A DNA stretch of 64,000 nucleotides, taken from Phycisphaerales bacterium (lineage in GTDB: Bacteria > Planctomycetota > Phycisphaerae > Phycisphaerales > UBA1924). The position numbers were made by a program, and so were the translations under genes. The stretch is taken from NCBI GenBank assembly GCA_029260295.1, contig JAJDDN010000008.1:434001-498000 (forward strand). The letters are read 5' to 3'. The notes beneath the pieces were generated by a model that was given only the letters and a program-made list of their open reading frames with translations, was not told where the DNA came from and ran no database searches. Each line of letters starts with the position of its first letter. Position 1 is the first letter of the stretch. Below, piece by piece: positions 1 through 9,136 of the stretch.

Positions 1-616
1 CGATCTCGTCATTGAAAAATCCGCGTTCCTTGGCGGCTGCCCATTTCTGTTGGCTTTGCATCGCGAACTGGTCCTGATCGTCCCGGCTAATCTGGTACTT
101 TCGCGCGACATTCTCTGCGGTTTCACCCATGGGATACGGGGAATGGAGTTCAGAGAGGCGGGGGTTGATGAATCGCCAGCCGATGGATGTGTCGTAAAGT
201 TGTTGATTCCGAGCGTACGCGACATCAGGTTTGCTGAGGACATATGGGGCTCTGCTCATCGACTCAACGCCGCCAGCAATAAACACATCGCCGTGGTCGG
301 CTTCGATCATCCGTGCAGCGATATTAATTGCATCAAGACCGGATGCACAAAGTCGGTTGACGGTCGAACCCGGAACGCTCGCCGGGAGTCCCGCCAGCAG
401 AGAAGCCATCCTCGCAACATTCCGGTTGTCTTCCCCGGCCTGGTTGGCGGCACCGAAATACACATCATCAATGAGCCTGGCGTCAATACCTGAGCGATCC
501 ACCACGGCTCGGATAGCATGTGCAGCCAGATCGTCGGGTCGGATTGATGACAATGAGCCGCCAAAGCGGCCAACAGGAGTTCGTAGTGCGCAAATTATTG
601 CTGCTCTTCGTTGCAT
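1..616 (-). CDS. acetyl-CoA acetyltransferase / 3-oxoadipyl-CoA-type thiolase, N-terminal part
   Basis: Thiolase-family N-terminal half, cut by the left window edge, so the C-terminal His and Cys catalytic motifs cannot be seen. Reading leftward from ATG at 616 the protein begins MQRRAAIICALRTPVGRFGG. The nucleophile motif NRLCASGLDAI (Cys near residue 91) and GGVESMSRAPYVL follow, then DTSIGWRFINPRL and PMGETAENVARKYQISR. These match degradative thiolases of the PcaF/PaaJ type best, but the substrate (acetoacetyl-CoA, 3-oxoadipyl-CoA or another 3-ketoacyl-CoA) cannot be fixed from half a protein. There is no Shine-Dalgarno sequence; a perfect TATAAT ends 5 nt before the ATG, suggesting leaderless translation. 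Confidence 0.93.
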   Translation of the reverse strand, partial: MQRRAAIICALRTPVGRFGGSLSSIRPDDLAAHAIRAVVDRSGIDARLIDDVYFGAANQAGEDNRNVARMASLLAGLPASVPGSTVNRLCASGLDAINIAARMIEADHGDVFIAGGVESMSRAPYVLSKPDVAYARNQQLYDTSIGWRFINPRLSELHSPYPMGETAENVARKYQISRDDQDQFAMQSQQKWAAAKERGFFNDEI

Positions 617-1091
617 TCTAGATTATAGCGCAAGGGGCTTTCAAAGAGAGCTGGACCGAGCATGTCTTGTACGATGAACTATCCAATTAATGAGGCCAAG
701 TACAAGCGGCCTACATGAAAGTTTAAGAAGTTTCTGCGGTAACCTGTAGTAAAATGCATGGGATGCCCCCGCAACCTCTCACGCGAGTTGTATTCAACTG
801 TCATTTACTAAAATCGACTTCAAAATCGAGCATTCAGATTGTGAAAAAGGAGCAGGTTTGGTTAAATCAGTGCCATTCTCTATGAGAGAAAAATAAACAG
901 GATATGGTTGTCTATTTAAACGAGGGGGTTGAAATATGCCTTTATAGTAGTGAAAAATTGGATGATCCTTCATGCTTAATCGCGTGGATTACTGTAGACT
1001 AGAGCACGAAAACGGATACAGTATAAAGCGTATCCGATTCGATTACCTCTCGATTGATGGCGCACAGGGCGTTGAAGCAAAAGGAATTACT
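617..1091. other. intergenic region between thiolase and FHA gene
   Basis: About 475 bases between divergent genes. Apart from the thiolase -10 element, it holds a TATAAA at 1022-1027 that could serve the FHA gene with a leader of about 60 nt, and short hairpins (TTCTC/GAGAA near 875-890; GGATAC/GTATCC near 1014-1035). An in-frame ATG at 972 would lengthen the FHA protein by 40 residues with no recognisable domain. I see no other gene here. Confidence 0.6.
622..627 (-). promoter_or_regulatory. TATAAT -10 element of the thiolase, leaderless
   Basis: Perfect TATAAT on the minus strand, 5 nt before the thiolase ATG. The predicted transcription start falls at or within a base of the start codon. 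No convincing -35 was found. Confidence 0.6.
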
Positions 1092-1460
1092 ATGGCAAAT
1101 ATCACTATCATGACAGGCGATCAGGCTGGGGCAAGCTTTGAAATCGCTAGCCGTCCTTTGTCACTTGGCCGCGATCCATCTCGTGACATCCAAATTATGG
1201 ACATGAAGGTCAGCCGGAAGCACGCAGTAATTCGATTCTCAGACCCAAATCATGTGGTTGCCCCCATGAAATCAATGAATGCTTTGTTGGTCAATGGGGA
1301 GGAAGTCACGACCGAAACGCTACTCAATGAGGGTGACGAAATCATGCTCGGTGATACGGTTCTCCGTTACAGCTTGCAGTCATCGCCAGACTACACCAAT
1401 GCATTAAATCATGCCAAAGTCACCAGCCGAAAGGCCCGTGACGCAAACACTATGATGTGA
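1092..1460 (+). CDS. FHA domain protein
   Basis: Single forkhead-associated domain protein of 122 aa, predicted to bind phosphothreonine peptides. The core motifs are present in order: LGRDP (residues 25-29), SRKHAVI (41-47) and NALLVNGEEV (63-72), then the turn GDEIMLGDTVLRY. No kinase, secretion or membrane segment is attached, so it is a free-standing phosphopeptide reader. ATG 1092 was chosen because AAAGGAA lies just upstream and the FHA strand begins at once; an in-frame ATG at 972 is an alternative. The next gene is convergent and a strong hairpin terminator follows. The partner is unknown. Confidence 0.85.
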   Translation: MANITIMTGDQAGASFEIASRPLSLGRDPSRDIQIMDMKVSRKHAVIRFSDPNHVVAPMKSMNALLVNGEEVTTETLLNEGDEIMLGDTVLRYSLQSSPDYTNALNHAKVTSRKARDANTMM

Positions 1461-1491
1461 TTGGCACAATGGCAAATGATCAAAAACACAA

Positions 1492-1530
1492 CCGTCAGCA
1501 CAAAGCATTGTGCTGACGGCTTTAGTTTTC
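1492..1530 (+). terminator. rho-independent terminator after the FHA gene
   Basis: Perfect 12-bp stem (1492-1503 with 1508-1519), 4-nt loop AGCA, followed by CTTTAGTTTTC. It lies between the convergent FHA and lipoprotein genes and may work in both directions. Confidence 0.85.
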
Positions 1531-1548
1531 GATTTAAGGCGAAGAGTT

Positions 1549-2097
1549 TTATTCTCCGGTTTCGTAGAACTCACGGATGACCGGTTGCAGGTCGTCCCAG
1601 CGAGGCTTGGTTTTCTCGATGCCATAGTTGTCATCGTAGTTGAACTTGAGACGCAGCTTTGGGGTGGGTTTTCGGATCGACCACTTTGCGTAGTCTTTGG
1701 CGTACGACTTGTCTTCAGGGTACAAACTCTTGAACTTGTTCCACAGGTGGTTCATCTCACTGCGGTGCCAGGTCATGCGTTGGTTGTTTGCAAGTGACCA
1801 TTCGATATCATCAGCGAAAGCCTTCGAGTCGTCTACGAGTCGCATGGCTTTTTCTTTAGTCTTGTCGTCAACTTCATCAGAAGCATACAGCATTTCAGCA
1901 TGTTCTTCGGCACGGTATGAGAGTGCGTTGGCCTCGTTGAGGGTGAGGATAAGCTTCTTGTAAGCAACCCCCCGCATAGCGGTATGTGGGCGACGCTTGG
2001 TGCGATCCACAGCTGTATGTGTACATGCTGTCATGGCTGTCGCAGCAAAGACCGTAGCGATTAATAGGAGTGATATCTTGGTTTTTGAGGTTGCCAT
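1549..2097 (-). CDS. small putative lipoprotein, unknown function
   Basis: 182-aa protein with no family I recognise. The N-terminus has lysines, a hydrophobic stretch (ISLLLIATVFAATA) and then MTAC with Cys25, a loose lipobox, so export and lipid attachment are plausible. The mature part is charged and helical, rich in Glu, Lys, Asp and Trp, without repeats. ATG 2097 is preceded by AGGAGA and places the signal peptide at the N-terminus; a longer open frame to 2391 overlaps the dehydratase gene and is unlikely. It is the last gene of a leftward group with ACP and dehydratase genes 58 bp upstream, but a functional link is not evident. Confidence 0.72.
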   Translation of the reverse strand: MATSKTKISLLLIATVFAATAMTACTHTAVDRTKRRPHTAMRGVAYKKLILTLNEANALSYRAEEHAEMLYASDEVDDKTKEKAMRLVDDSKAFADDIEWSLANNQRMTWHRSEMNHLWNKFKSLYPEDKSYAKDYAKWSIRKPTPKLRLKFNYDDNYGIEKTKPRWDDLQPVIREFYETGE

Positions 2098-2155
2098 GGC
2101 TGTTCTCCTGATGTCGGGTCTTGTACTTCTTGGGCAAGTATAGGTCATATGTGAT

Positions 2156-2689
2156 TTAGAACGATGATTCAATGCCACTGGTTCGAAGCATGGTCCGGAA
2201 TGAATCACTAAACACAAAGTTCTCTTTAGGGTACTGCGTGCCGGCGGAATTGCGATCAAGATGCGAGAATATGAGGTTGATCTCTCCGATTCGTTCGGGT
2301 TGAGCGGGTGCTCTGTCCCGATAACTGGTCTCGGGTTCGTACAGATCGATAGTACCTTTGGTTGAGGCCCCATTCTCATTAAGGCGTTCAATGACAGCGG
2401 TATAGCGGAGGGTGCAGCCTGGAGTGGGATCTTTGGTGAGTGATGCTTTGGTGACTTTGGCGAGCACTACTTTTTCTTTGAAGTCACTTGCGTGACCGAC
2501 AAGGATCCCCGCAGATTGAGCCATGCCCTCAACAATCAGGGACATCGGCATGATCGGGAGTGGTTTACGGTTCGGTGTAGCGGAAAAATGGTCGTGGATG
2601 TGGTCTTCGGCCATTGAAATATGCTTGATCGCGACAAGGCGATCTTCTGGCACAAGTTCAATTATTCGATCAATCCACATCCATCGCAT
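2156..2689 (-). CDS. FabA/FabZ-like 3-hydroxyacyl-ACP dehydratase
   Basis: 177-aa hotdog-fold protein. The segment HDHFSATPNRKPLPIMPMSLIVEGMAQSAG (about residues 32-61, given here as the region) resembles the FabZ active site: His34 before Phe and Glu54 in VEGMAQ correspond to the catalytic His/Glu pair. The loop between them differs from the usual HFPGHPVMPG. It probably dehydrates 3-hydroxyacyl groups on an acyl carrier protein, and the ACP gene is immediately upstream (37-bp gap). A specialised lipid or polyketide-like role rather than bulk fatty acid synthesis is possible. ATG 2689 has GAGGGAA upstream. Confidence 0.82.
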   Translation of the reverse strand: MRWMWIDRIIELVPEDRLVAIKHISMAEDHIHDHFSATPNRKPLPIMPMSLIVEGMAQSAGILVGHASDFKEKVVLAKVTKASLTKDPTPGCTLRYTAVIERLNENGASTKGTIDLYEPETSYRDRAPAQPERIGEINLIFSHLDRNSAGTQYPKENFVFSDSFRTMLRTSGIESSF

Positions 2690-2726
2690 GGAGTTCCCTC
2701 GATATGGTGGCTTATGGATTCAATGA

Positions 2727-3113
2727 TCAGGCGGCTTGGAGCTTCTGTTCACAAAAATTGATCAACGCTTCAACGGTAAAGATCTGTCTGACATTTTCAA
2801 CCGAAGGATCAGCCTCAAGAGCAGCCATGTCAAAGTGGGGGCCTCGCTCTTTGAGCAGTTCGAGCCCCTTTGGACTGACTTTGCCATCTTGTACATAGTC
2901 AGGGTCCTGCGTGATTCCTTCTGGAAAGAGCTCGCCCTGAGCAATTTTGAAACCGAACTCTTGCTCGAGTTTGAAGGTGATATCAAGGATGTCGATTGAT
3001 TCGGCACCGAGATCGCCTATGAGCGTTGCCGAAGGGATCACTTCATCATCATCGACGGCCAGTGCATCAACGAGGATTTCGCGGATAGTGTCGAGTATCT
3101 CATCTCTTGTCAT
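2727..3113 (-). CDS. acyl carrier protein, extended form
   Basis: 128-aa acyl carrier protein. The phosphopantetheine site is Ser39 in LGAESIDILD. Usual ACPs are near 78 aa; here the middle carries an extra segment (about residues 58-105, containing PEGITQDPDYVQDGKVSPKG) before a final helix FTVEALINFCEQKL that matches the end of a normal ACP. Co-directional with a dehydratase 37 bp downstream, so the pair likely handles a specific acyl chain. It is probably not the main fatty-acid ACP because no fabD/fabG/fabF lies nearby. Confidence 0.9.
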   Translation of the reverse strand: MTRDEILDTIREILVDALAVDDDEVIPSATLIGDLGAESIDILDITFKLEQEFGFKIAQGELFPEGITQDPDYVQDGKVSPKGLELLKERGPHFDMAALEADPSVENVRQIFTVEALINFCEQKLQAA

Positions 3114-3237
3114 AGCGATTATGTCCTAAGTAGGGTCTGTTGGAACGGTGTGTATGGTAGTCTTGTGGGTCGGGAGTTGCTAGGGGTACAGGAAGGCAGA
3201 TTGTTCGTTCACTATGGGGTCCCAGGGGGCAGAATCA

Positions 3238-4827
3238 TCATGGTTGCTCCGCTGGAGGGGTAGGGCTCTCATTTGGAGCAGGTGGGATTGACGAAATGAT
3301 CGCGTCGATGACCTGCTGTTGCTCAACTGAGAGCTCGACTGAGCGGTTGACGATCTGATGAGCGATGGCGGGATGTGCGGATTGATCATCAAAGATTGTC
3401 AGTGCGCCCATCCAAGTATCCGGATCCAGAGTAAGAGCTGCTGCTTGCTCAAACTCCGCAATTAGAATGTGTGCGGTGGCCCTAATGTGAGTGGCTCGGA
3501 ATGTACTTGCTGGATCGATCCCGGTCGCCGGAAGAAGTGAAAGAATCTCGAGTGCGCGGTCGGGACGCTGGTTAATGAGCTCAAGCTCAGCAAGCAGGAT
3601 TACGCCCGGGGCTGTCCTGGGAGACAGAATTTGGGGGCCTGATATAAGCAGGCTGAGCAACCGGATAGAGAGTTCGTCGCTTATCGAGTTGTCGGTTCGC
3701 GCAAGCCGAACCGCATCGGATAGCTGCTGATGGTCCAGTCGTGCACATGCATTGACCAGTGAATCGATCCGTGCCTGGTCATCAGTCCACTTGAGTGCAG
3801 CGAGTCGATGTATCCCCTCGGGATTCAGTCGGTGATTCTCAATCCCAGCGGCTGCTGCCGGCGAGAACTCAGGATTGTTGGAGGCCAAGTCGATGAGAGG
3901 ATCCACTCCTCGCGGGGTGAAAGTCAGTGCATTTGCAGCAGTAAGTCGATCTGGATTTCCAGGATCACGAACCAGGGAAATTATCCGGTCTACATCTAAG
4001 TTCGTACCAGTCACAGCAATGAGCTTGAGATCAGCATCCGTTAACTCAGTATCAGGAATTGATCGGTAGACTGATTGCATAACAGAGGTGTCGGTTTCAT
4101 CAACCCACAGATTCAGATCAGCAAGGCCCCAAGCCGCATTTGCAGCAGCGTCACGGACAGCACCAGTCGACTGATACCACCGAAGCACATCTCTGCGTGC
4201 TTGTGGACTCGGCCAACGCTCAATCCCTCTGAGCAAAGACTCTGCGACTGTTGGGTCAGATTCAGCACCGAGTGCCTCGGTTAGTAGAATCATCGCGTCG
4301 GGGAGTGCCAGCCGGGTGATCAAATGTGCCGATCCATTGCGGACACTGGGTAGAGGGTCACTCAAGAGATGGACGGCCGCATTGGCTGCTTCATCGCTCA
4401 GTGTTGTCCCAGCGGATAGATCACGCGATGCCAGGTCGAATCCTAGTAAACGCACACGCTCTCTGGAATCGCTCAAAAGCTCGACAATAAGTTGAGATCT
4501 GGCTGAAGGCTCCAGTTCTACATGGAGCCTGCGGTAGAGAAGGACGATTTCATCTACATTTTCTTTTGGAAGCGTAACAACAGGGTCTTCTAGGGGCTCA
4601 GGCTTGGGTTCTGCAATTGGCGTTTCGACTGGTTGAACGACAGGATCTAGTGCCGTCTCGTTTGGAGTTGTTTCTTCGGTTTTTACTTCAACAGGTGGGG
4701 TATTCTTTCCAAACTGAAACCAATCGCTCTCTTTCTGATTCGAACACGAGGCAAGCAAACAGCAGACGCCACAGAGCGTTGTGAGCGTAGAAAGGCGTCG
4801 ATTTGTGGATTGAATGGTGAAATCCAT
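3238..4827 (-). CDS. HEAT-repeat lipoprotein
   Basis: 529-aa predicted lipoprotein. The N-terminus has a hydrophobic stretch ending LLASC with Cys28 as the lipidation site. A Pro/Glu/Thr-rich linker follows (about 35-85), then alpha-helical repeats of HEAT/armadillo type through most of the protein, for example LLSDPLPSVRNGSAHLITRLAL and VRDPGNPDRLTAANALTF (regions, not full repeats). The end is Pro-rich (PPAPNESPTPPAEQP). Likely an envelope-anchored scaffold; no enzyme motif is visible. Upstream is a divergent TPR gene, downstream the ACP gene after 124 bp. Confidence 0.78.
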   Translation of the reverse strand: MDFTIQSTNRRLSTLTTLCGVCCLLASCSNQKESDWFQFGKNTPPVEVKTEETTPNETALDPVVQPVETPIAEPKPEPLEDPVVTLPKENVDEIVLLYRRLHVELEPSARSQLIVELLSDSRERVRLLGFDLASRDLSAGTTLSDEAANAAVHLLSDPLPSVRNGSAHLITRLALPDAMILLTEALGAESDPTVAESLLRGIERWPSPQARRDVLRWYQSTGAVRDAAANAAWGLADLNLWVDETDTSVMQSVYRSIPDTELTDADLKLIAVTGTNLDVDRIISLVRDPGNPDRLTAANALTFTPRGVDPLIDLASNNPEFSPAAAAGIENHRLNPEGIHRLAALKWTDDQARIDSLVNACARLDHQQLSDAVRLARTDNSISDELSIRLLSLLISGPQILSPRTAPGVILLAELELINQRPDRALEILSLLPATGIDPASTFRATHIRATAHILIAEFEQAAALTLDPDTWMGALTIFDDQSAHPAIAHQIVNRSVELSVEQQQVIDAIISSIPPAPNESPTPPAEQP

Positions 4828-5009
4828 TGTGTTCCGATGTTATTGGTCGGCAATTTTACGCTATTGGGGCCAGTTTGTCGATCAAAACAGGGCTGCGAGA
4901 GTGCAGAGTATTGAGTTTGTAGGTCTCAGCGGTTAGGATTTGGGAGTTGAGGTACGCCACAAGCCAGGGATTTCCCTCTGCGTGGCTGAAAGGACAATGG
5001 CTGGAACGA

Positions 5010-6509
5010 ATGAATGATTGGGTTGATGCCGAACATCATGTAGATCTCGCACATGAGCATTACGATGCCGGGCGATGGGACGAGGCAGAGAACGAACTCC
5101 GTCAAGCGTTGTCATTGAACCCATATCAGGCCGAGTGGCAGTTTAACCTTGGCCTAACTCTCGAAGCTGCAGGCCGATACGATGCGGCCGCCGATGCTTT
5201 CGTCCAGTGCTCCAAACTCCATGTTGAGCATGCTTCTCCTGATGCCAACTCAACACTTTTGGTGGGAGTGAATCTAATCCGAGCTTTGAAACCAGAAATG
5301 GCATTGGTTTGGTTGGATGAGGCTGAAAAAATTGAACCTATGAATGTTGCCATTGTGGTACACCGAATCGAAGCACTTACCGATCTCAAAAAATACGAAG
5401 AGGCCGAAGAAGCTTTTTACTTGGGGCAGCAGATTGATCCTGAGTACCCCGAGTTGTACGCCGTGATGGGCGAAACACTGCAGCGCGCCGAGCATCATGA
5501 GCGTGCTGTATGGTGCCTGCGTGAAGCTGCGCGGCTCGACCCGGGACAGCCTCGGGTGCGGGCCCATCTCGCCAGTGCATACGCTCGACTCGGGAGACTC
5601 GAACGATCAAGGCAGCTCTATCTTCAGGAACTAAGAGTTGACCCAGGTGATCCGGAAACATTGCTGGATCTTGGCGATCTGCTCGTGGATATGCATCGCT
5701 ACACCGAAGCGGGTGAAAAATTTCGGCGCGTCCTGGAGCTGTTTCCGGACAACGCAGACGCACACTTCTCGCTCGCGGAACTCGCCGAAATTGAAGGCCG
5801 GCTTCCAGACGCTTTGGTTCACTTCGATGTAGTACTCAGGATTGACAAAGATTATTCAACCGCTCGAGCGCGATTGGCCAAAACACTTCTTCAGCGTGGG
5901 CGTGACGAAGATATGCCCCGAATCCGGGACTTACTAAATAAAGAGCTAGGCAAGCTGGAACGAATAAAGAATGATGAAATTGGTTCTGTAGAAATTAAAG
6001 TGTTACGAGACTCAGTTGATACAAAATCAGACGGCCACTCGCTTATTCCCAAGTCGCCAGTTGTAGAGCATGATGAAGACGAACTTGAAGAACTGGGCCG
6101 GATACTTGTGGAAGCTGGGATGCTCAAGCAGGCAACCCGAGTTTATATGATACTTTTGGGAATTGCCCCCGCCTCGCACAAAGCGTTCCATGGACTGAGC
6201 GTGTCAGCACTCCAAAATGGCGACTTCGAATCGGGAATTGATGCTGCAAAAAAATCACTCGAGTTCAGGCCAATCTTTGTTCCGGCAATGCACAACCTTG
6301 TTCTGGCTTACTACCAACAAGGACAGTACATCAGAGCACGCTACTGGTTGACACAAGCCATGCGGCATGAGCCAGATGATGTTCAGTTACGCAGGCTGCG
6401 TATGCGACTACGGGTGCGGACGCTCTTTGGTGTGCTTACCTGGATGAGCAGTCGGTTTGAGCGGATTACTCGCCCCTTGCTATCAATTGCGACCCGTCCA
6501 GTTCGCTGA
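5010..6509 (+). CDS. TPR-repeat protein
   Basis: 499-aa protein built almost wholly of tetratricopeptide repeats: AEHHVDLAHEHYDAGRWDEA near the N-terminus, then ALSLNPYQAEWQFNLGLTLE, VMGETLQRAEHHERAVWCL, HLASAYARLGRLERSRQLY, LLDLGDLLVDMHRYTEAG and more near 380-460. No signal peptide or clear membrane helix; the basic tail (RMRLRVRTLF) is not repeat-like. TPRs mediate protein-protein contacts; the partner is unknown. ATG 5010 was preferred to a TTG at 4947, which would add 21 residues. It converges on trpB with only 10 bp between stop codons. Confidence 0.82.
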   Translation: MNDWVDAEHHVDLAHEHYDAGRWDEAENELRQALSLNPYQAEWQFNLGLTLEAAGRYDAAADAFVQCSKLHVEHASPDANSTLLVGVNLIRALKPEMALVWLDEAEKIEPMNVAIVVHRIEALTDLKKYEEAEEAFYLGQQIDPEYPELYAVMGETLQRAEHHERAVWCLREAARLDPGQPRVRAHLASAYARLGRLERSRQLYLQELRVDPGDPETLLDLGDLLVDMHRYTEAGEKFRRVLELFPDNADAHFSLAELAEIEGRLPDALVHFDVVLRIDKDYSTARARLAKTLLQRGRDEDMPRIRDLLNKELGKLERIKNDEIGSVEIKVLRDSVDTKSDGHSLIPKSPVVEHDEDELEELGRILVEAGMLKQATRVYMILLGIAPASHKAFHGLSVSALQNGDFESGIDAAKKSLEFRPIFVPAMHNLVLAYYQQGQYIRARYWLTQAMRHEPDDVQLRRLRMRLRVRTLFGVLTWMSSRFERITRPLLSIATRPVR

Positions 6510-6519
6510 TCAAAGATGA

Positions 6520-7782
6520 CTAACGGATCTTGTCACCGAGGAGTCTTGAAGCTTCTTCGACATCTTTATCACCTCGTCCCGAGAGGTTGATGATGAGATT
6601 GGTGTCCTTGGGCATTGTGGATGCGAGGACAACCGCGTGGGCGACGGCGTGCGAAGATTCGAGGGCGGGGATGATGCCTTCGTCGCGGCAGCACCAGAGG
6701 AACGCTTCGAGGGCCTGCTCGTCGGTGACGGAGGTGTACTGGACGCGGCCTTGGTCCTTCCAGAAGCTGTGTTCTGGGCCGACTCCGGGGTAGTCGAGCC
6801 CGGCAGAGCAGGAGTGGACATCTTGAGTTTGCCCGAACTCGTCTTGGAGTACATAGCTCATCGAGCCGTGGAGGACGCCGGGCTTTCCTTGGCTGAGGGG
6901 GGCGGCGTGGTCGCCTTTTTCGTTTGATCGTCCGCCGGCTTCGACGCCGATCATTTTGACATCTTCTTCGCCGACAAATGGGTAGAAGATCCCGGCGGCG
7001 TTTGAGCCGCCTCCGACACAGGCGACGATGGTGTCTGGCATGCCTCCGAAGTTGCGGAGGGATTGGGCTTTGGTTTCGCGTCCGATGATGGATTGGAAAT
7101 CGCGGACGATCATGGGGAAGGGGTGTGGTCCGACTACGGAGCCGAGGATGTAGTGGGTGTCGTCGACCGAGCCCATCCAGTCGCGCATCGCTTCGTTGGT
7201 GGCGTCTTTGAGTGTTTTGGATCCTGAGTCAACGGGGTTGACCTTGGCGCCGAGCATTTTCATGCGGACGACATTGAGGTGCTGGCGACGGATGTCTTCG
7301 GAGCCCATGTAGATTTCGCATTTGAGTCCGAGGTGGGCGCAGGCCGTGGCGGTGGCTACGCCGTGCTGTCCGGCGCCGGTTTCTGCGATGACGCGGGACT
7401 TCTTCATTTTTTTGGTGAGGAGTGCTTGGCCGAGGGTGTTGTTGATTTTGTGGGCGCCGGTGTGGGCGAGGTCTTCGCGTTTGAGCCAGATGGTGGCGCC
7501 GAGGTTGGCGTCTGTTTTCATTTGGCGGGCGCGACGTGACAAGCCCGGGGCGCGGTAGAGGGGGGTGGGCCGGCCGACATAGAGGCGGTTGAGGTCGTCG
7601 AGGCGGTCCCAGAAGGGTCGGTCGCTCTGGACTTGCTGGTAAATGTCCGAGAGTTGTGTTAGCGCGGCGTGGAGGGTTTCGGGGACATAGACGCCTCCGA
7701 AGTCGCCGTAGCGGCCGTTCTCGTCGGGGTAGGCCCATATGGGGCGTTGCTGGTCGGATTCTTTGGTATCGATGGCACTCAT
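6520..7782 (-). CDS. trpB: tryptophan synthase beta chain
   Basis: 420-aa PLP enzyme joining indole and serine to make tryptophan. The PLP lysine is Lys112 in [27 protein letters not shown] and the phosphate-binding GGGSNA loop are also present. Length fits TrpB1. It is the last gene of a leftward operon (UAP-like pyrophosphorylase, hydrolase, UMF1 permease), while its partner trpA lies about 44 kb away next to map. A TATGAT hexamer 6 nt before the ATG overlaps the stop codon of the upstream permease, so trpB may also have its own leaderless promoter. Confidence 0.97.
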   Translation of the reverse strand: MSAIDTKESDQQRPIWAYPDENGRYGDFGGVYVPETLHAALTQLSDIYQQVQSDRPFWDRLDDLNRLYVGRPTPLYRAPGLSRRARQMKTDANLGATIWLKREDLAHTGAHKINNTLGQALLTKKMKKSRVIAETGAGQHGVATATACAHLGLKCEIYMGSEDIRRQHLNVVRMKMLGAKVNPVDSGSKTLKDATNEAMRDWMGSVDDTHYILGSVVGPHPFPMIVRDFQSIIGRETKAQSLRNFGGMPDTIVACVGGGSNAAGIFYPFVGEEDVKMIGVEAGGRSNEKGDHAAPLSQGKPGVLHGSMSYVLQDEFGQTQDVHSCSAGLDYPGVGPEHSFWKDQGRVQYTSVTDEQALEAFLWCCRDEGIIPALESSHAVAHAVVLASTMPKDTNLIINLSGRGDKDVEEASRLLGDKIR

Positions 7783-7788
7783 GTGTGG

Positions 7789-7794
7789 ATCATA
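7789..7794 (-). promoter_or_regulatory. TATGAT -10-like element before trpB
   Basis: TATGAT on the minus strand, 6 nt before the trpB ATG and overlapping the TGA stop of the upstream permease. It belongs to the TANNNT-5/6-ATG pattern seen across the window. It could allow trpB expression apart from the operon. Confidence 0.4.
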
Positions 7795-9109
7795 CGCCGT
7801 TGTTTTTGCGGGCTTGGCGATCGGCCTGTTTGGCGGCCCGGATGCCTTTGGGGACCTTTACGGTGAGGAGAACGAGGAGGCCTCCGGCGAAGAAGGAGGT
7901 CAGGAGGGCGAGGGCTTGGGCATCGCCGATCCAGGCTTTGACCTGACCAAACGAGAGCACCCCGACTGCTCCGGCGAGTTTGTAGGTCATGCCCCAGAGC
8001 CCGAAGAACTCTCCAACTCGCCGCTGGGGGGCGAAGAGCCCGACCATTGCTCGGCTGGAGGGGCCGATGCCACCAAGGCCGATCCCGATGCCATTGCCGA
8101 TGACCCAAAAGATCCATTGGTTGCCCCCCGAGACGGCACCGGAGACCTTGGCGGCAAAGAGGGCACCAGTACTGAGCATCCAGACGATGAGGAAGATACT
8201 GATGGTGGGTTTGACACCGATGCGGTCTTGGTAGCGGGAAACCACAATGGCGGTGATGCCAGCGGTGACGGCGATTTGGAGGGTGAAAATGAAGAGGTCC
8301 ATTTTGACGAGACCAAAGTCCATTGCGATGATGGCGGCGAAGGCGATCATGGTTTGGACGCCCAGCCCGTAGATGAAGAAGGCGATGAGGAAGCGGGTGA
8401 GCTGGTTGAAGTGGGAGGCTTCTTTGAGTGTGGCGATGAGGCGTTCGATGGCGAGTTTGAGGCCTGTGGTTTGTGATTCGGGTTGTTCGTGTTTGGGTTC
8501 GTGGAGGACGATTCCTGCGGGGATCATCCAGACGAAGAACCAGAGTCCTGCGAGGATGAAAAACCATTTCCAGTGGATGGTGTCGGACCAGCCGAAGAGT
8601 TTGACGCCGGTGATGACGCAGAGGAGGAGGAGGAGCGATCCGAGATAGCCCATCGCCCATCCGATGGCGGAGACTCGGCCGATGGTGCGAGGCGTTGAGA
8701 GTGCGGGGAGAAAGCTGGCCAGGAGGTTCTCTCCGAGCTGGTAGCAGATGTTGGCGGGGATAAAGAGGGTGAGCCCGAGCCACCATTGGCCCGGGGCGAT
8801 GAAGACCATGGAAATTGTGAGCAGCGAGCAAATAGTCCCGGTGATCATGAGAATCTGTTTGCGTTTGGCGCGGGCGTCGGCATAGGTGCCAACAAAGGGG
8901 GACAGGAGAACGACAATGAGGAGGGCAGCAGAAACCCCGATGGACCAGAGAGAGTCGCCTCGCTGCTCATCGCCCACGGCCACAGTCTTAAAATAGATCG
9001 GAAAGAGCAGCGTGATAATCAGCAGCGTGAACGATTGATTGGCCAAGTCGTAGAGACCCCAAGCGAAGACTTCCTTTGGCTTGTCGAGGTTTTTGAAGAG
9101 TTTGGGCAT
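7790..9109 (-). CDS. UMF1/Atg22-type MFS permease
   Basis: 439-aa integral membrane protein of the major facilitator superfamily. The N-terminal [16 protein letters not shown] is the signature of the UMF1 family (related to yeast Atg22), and about 12 hydrophobic helices follow. The loop [16 protein letters not shown] matches the conserved MFS loop 2-3 motif. Substrates of bacterial members are mostly unknown; yeast Atg22 exports amino acids from the vacuole, so an amino-acid or peptide role is conceivable. ATG 9109 is used; a GTG at 9118 in frame would add three residues. It sits 7 bp before trpB and 27 bp after the hydrolase in the same orientation. Confidence 0.88.
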   Translation of the reverse strand: MPKLFKNLDKPKEVFAWGLYDLANQSFTLLIITLLFPIYFKTVAVGDEQRGDSLWSIGVSAALLIVVLLSPFVGTYADARAKRKQILMITGTICSLLTISMVFIAPGQWWLGLTLFIPANICYQLGENLLASFLPALSTPRTIGRVSAIGWAMGYLGSLLLLLCVITGVKLFGWSDTIHWKWFFILAGLWFFVWMIPAGIVLHEPKHEQPESQTTGLKLAIERLIATLKEASHFNQLTRFLIAFFIYGLGVQTMIAFAAIIAMDFGLVKMDLFIFTLQIAVTAGITAIVVSRYQDRIGVKPTISIFLIVWMLSTGALFAAKVSGAVSGGNQWIFWVIGNGIGIGLGGIGPSSRAMVGLFAPQRRVGEFFGLWGMTYKLAGAVGVLSFGQVKAWIGDAQALALLTSFFAGGLLVLLTVKVPKGIRAAKQADRQARKNNGV

Positions 9110-9136
9110 TGTGGACACTGTACTCGATTTAGGTGA

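Noticed and set aside
7739..8476. 245-codon open frame on the plus strand opposite the UMF1 permease
   Set aside because: Antisense to a well-supported membrane protein family; composition is Gly/Asp/Glu-rich as expected from reversed hydrophobic codons.
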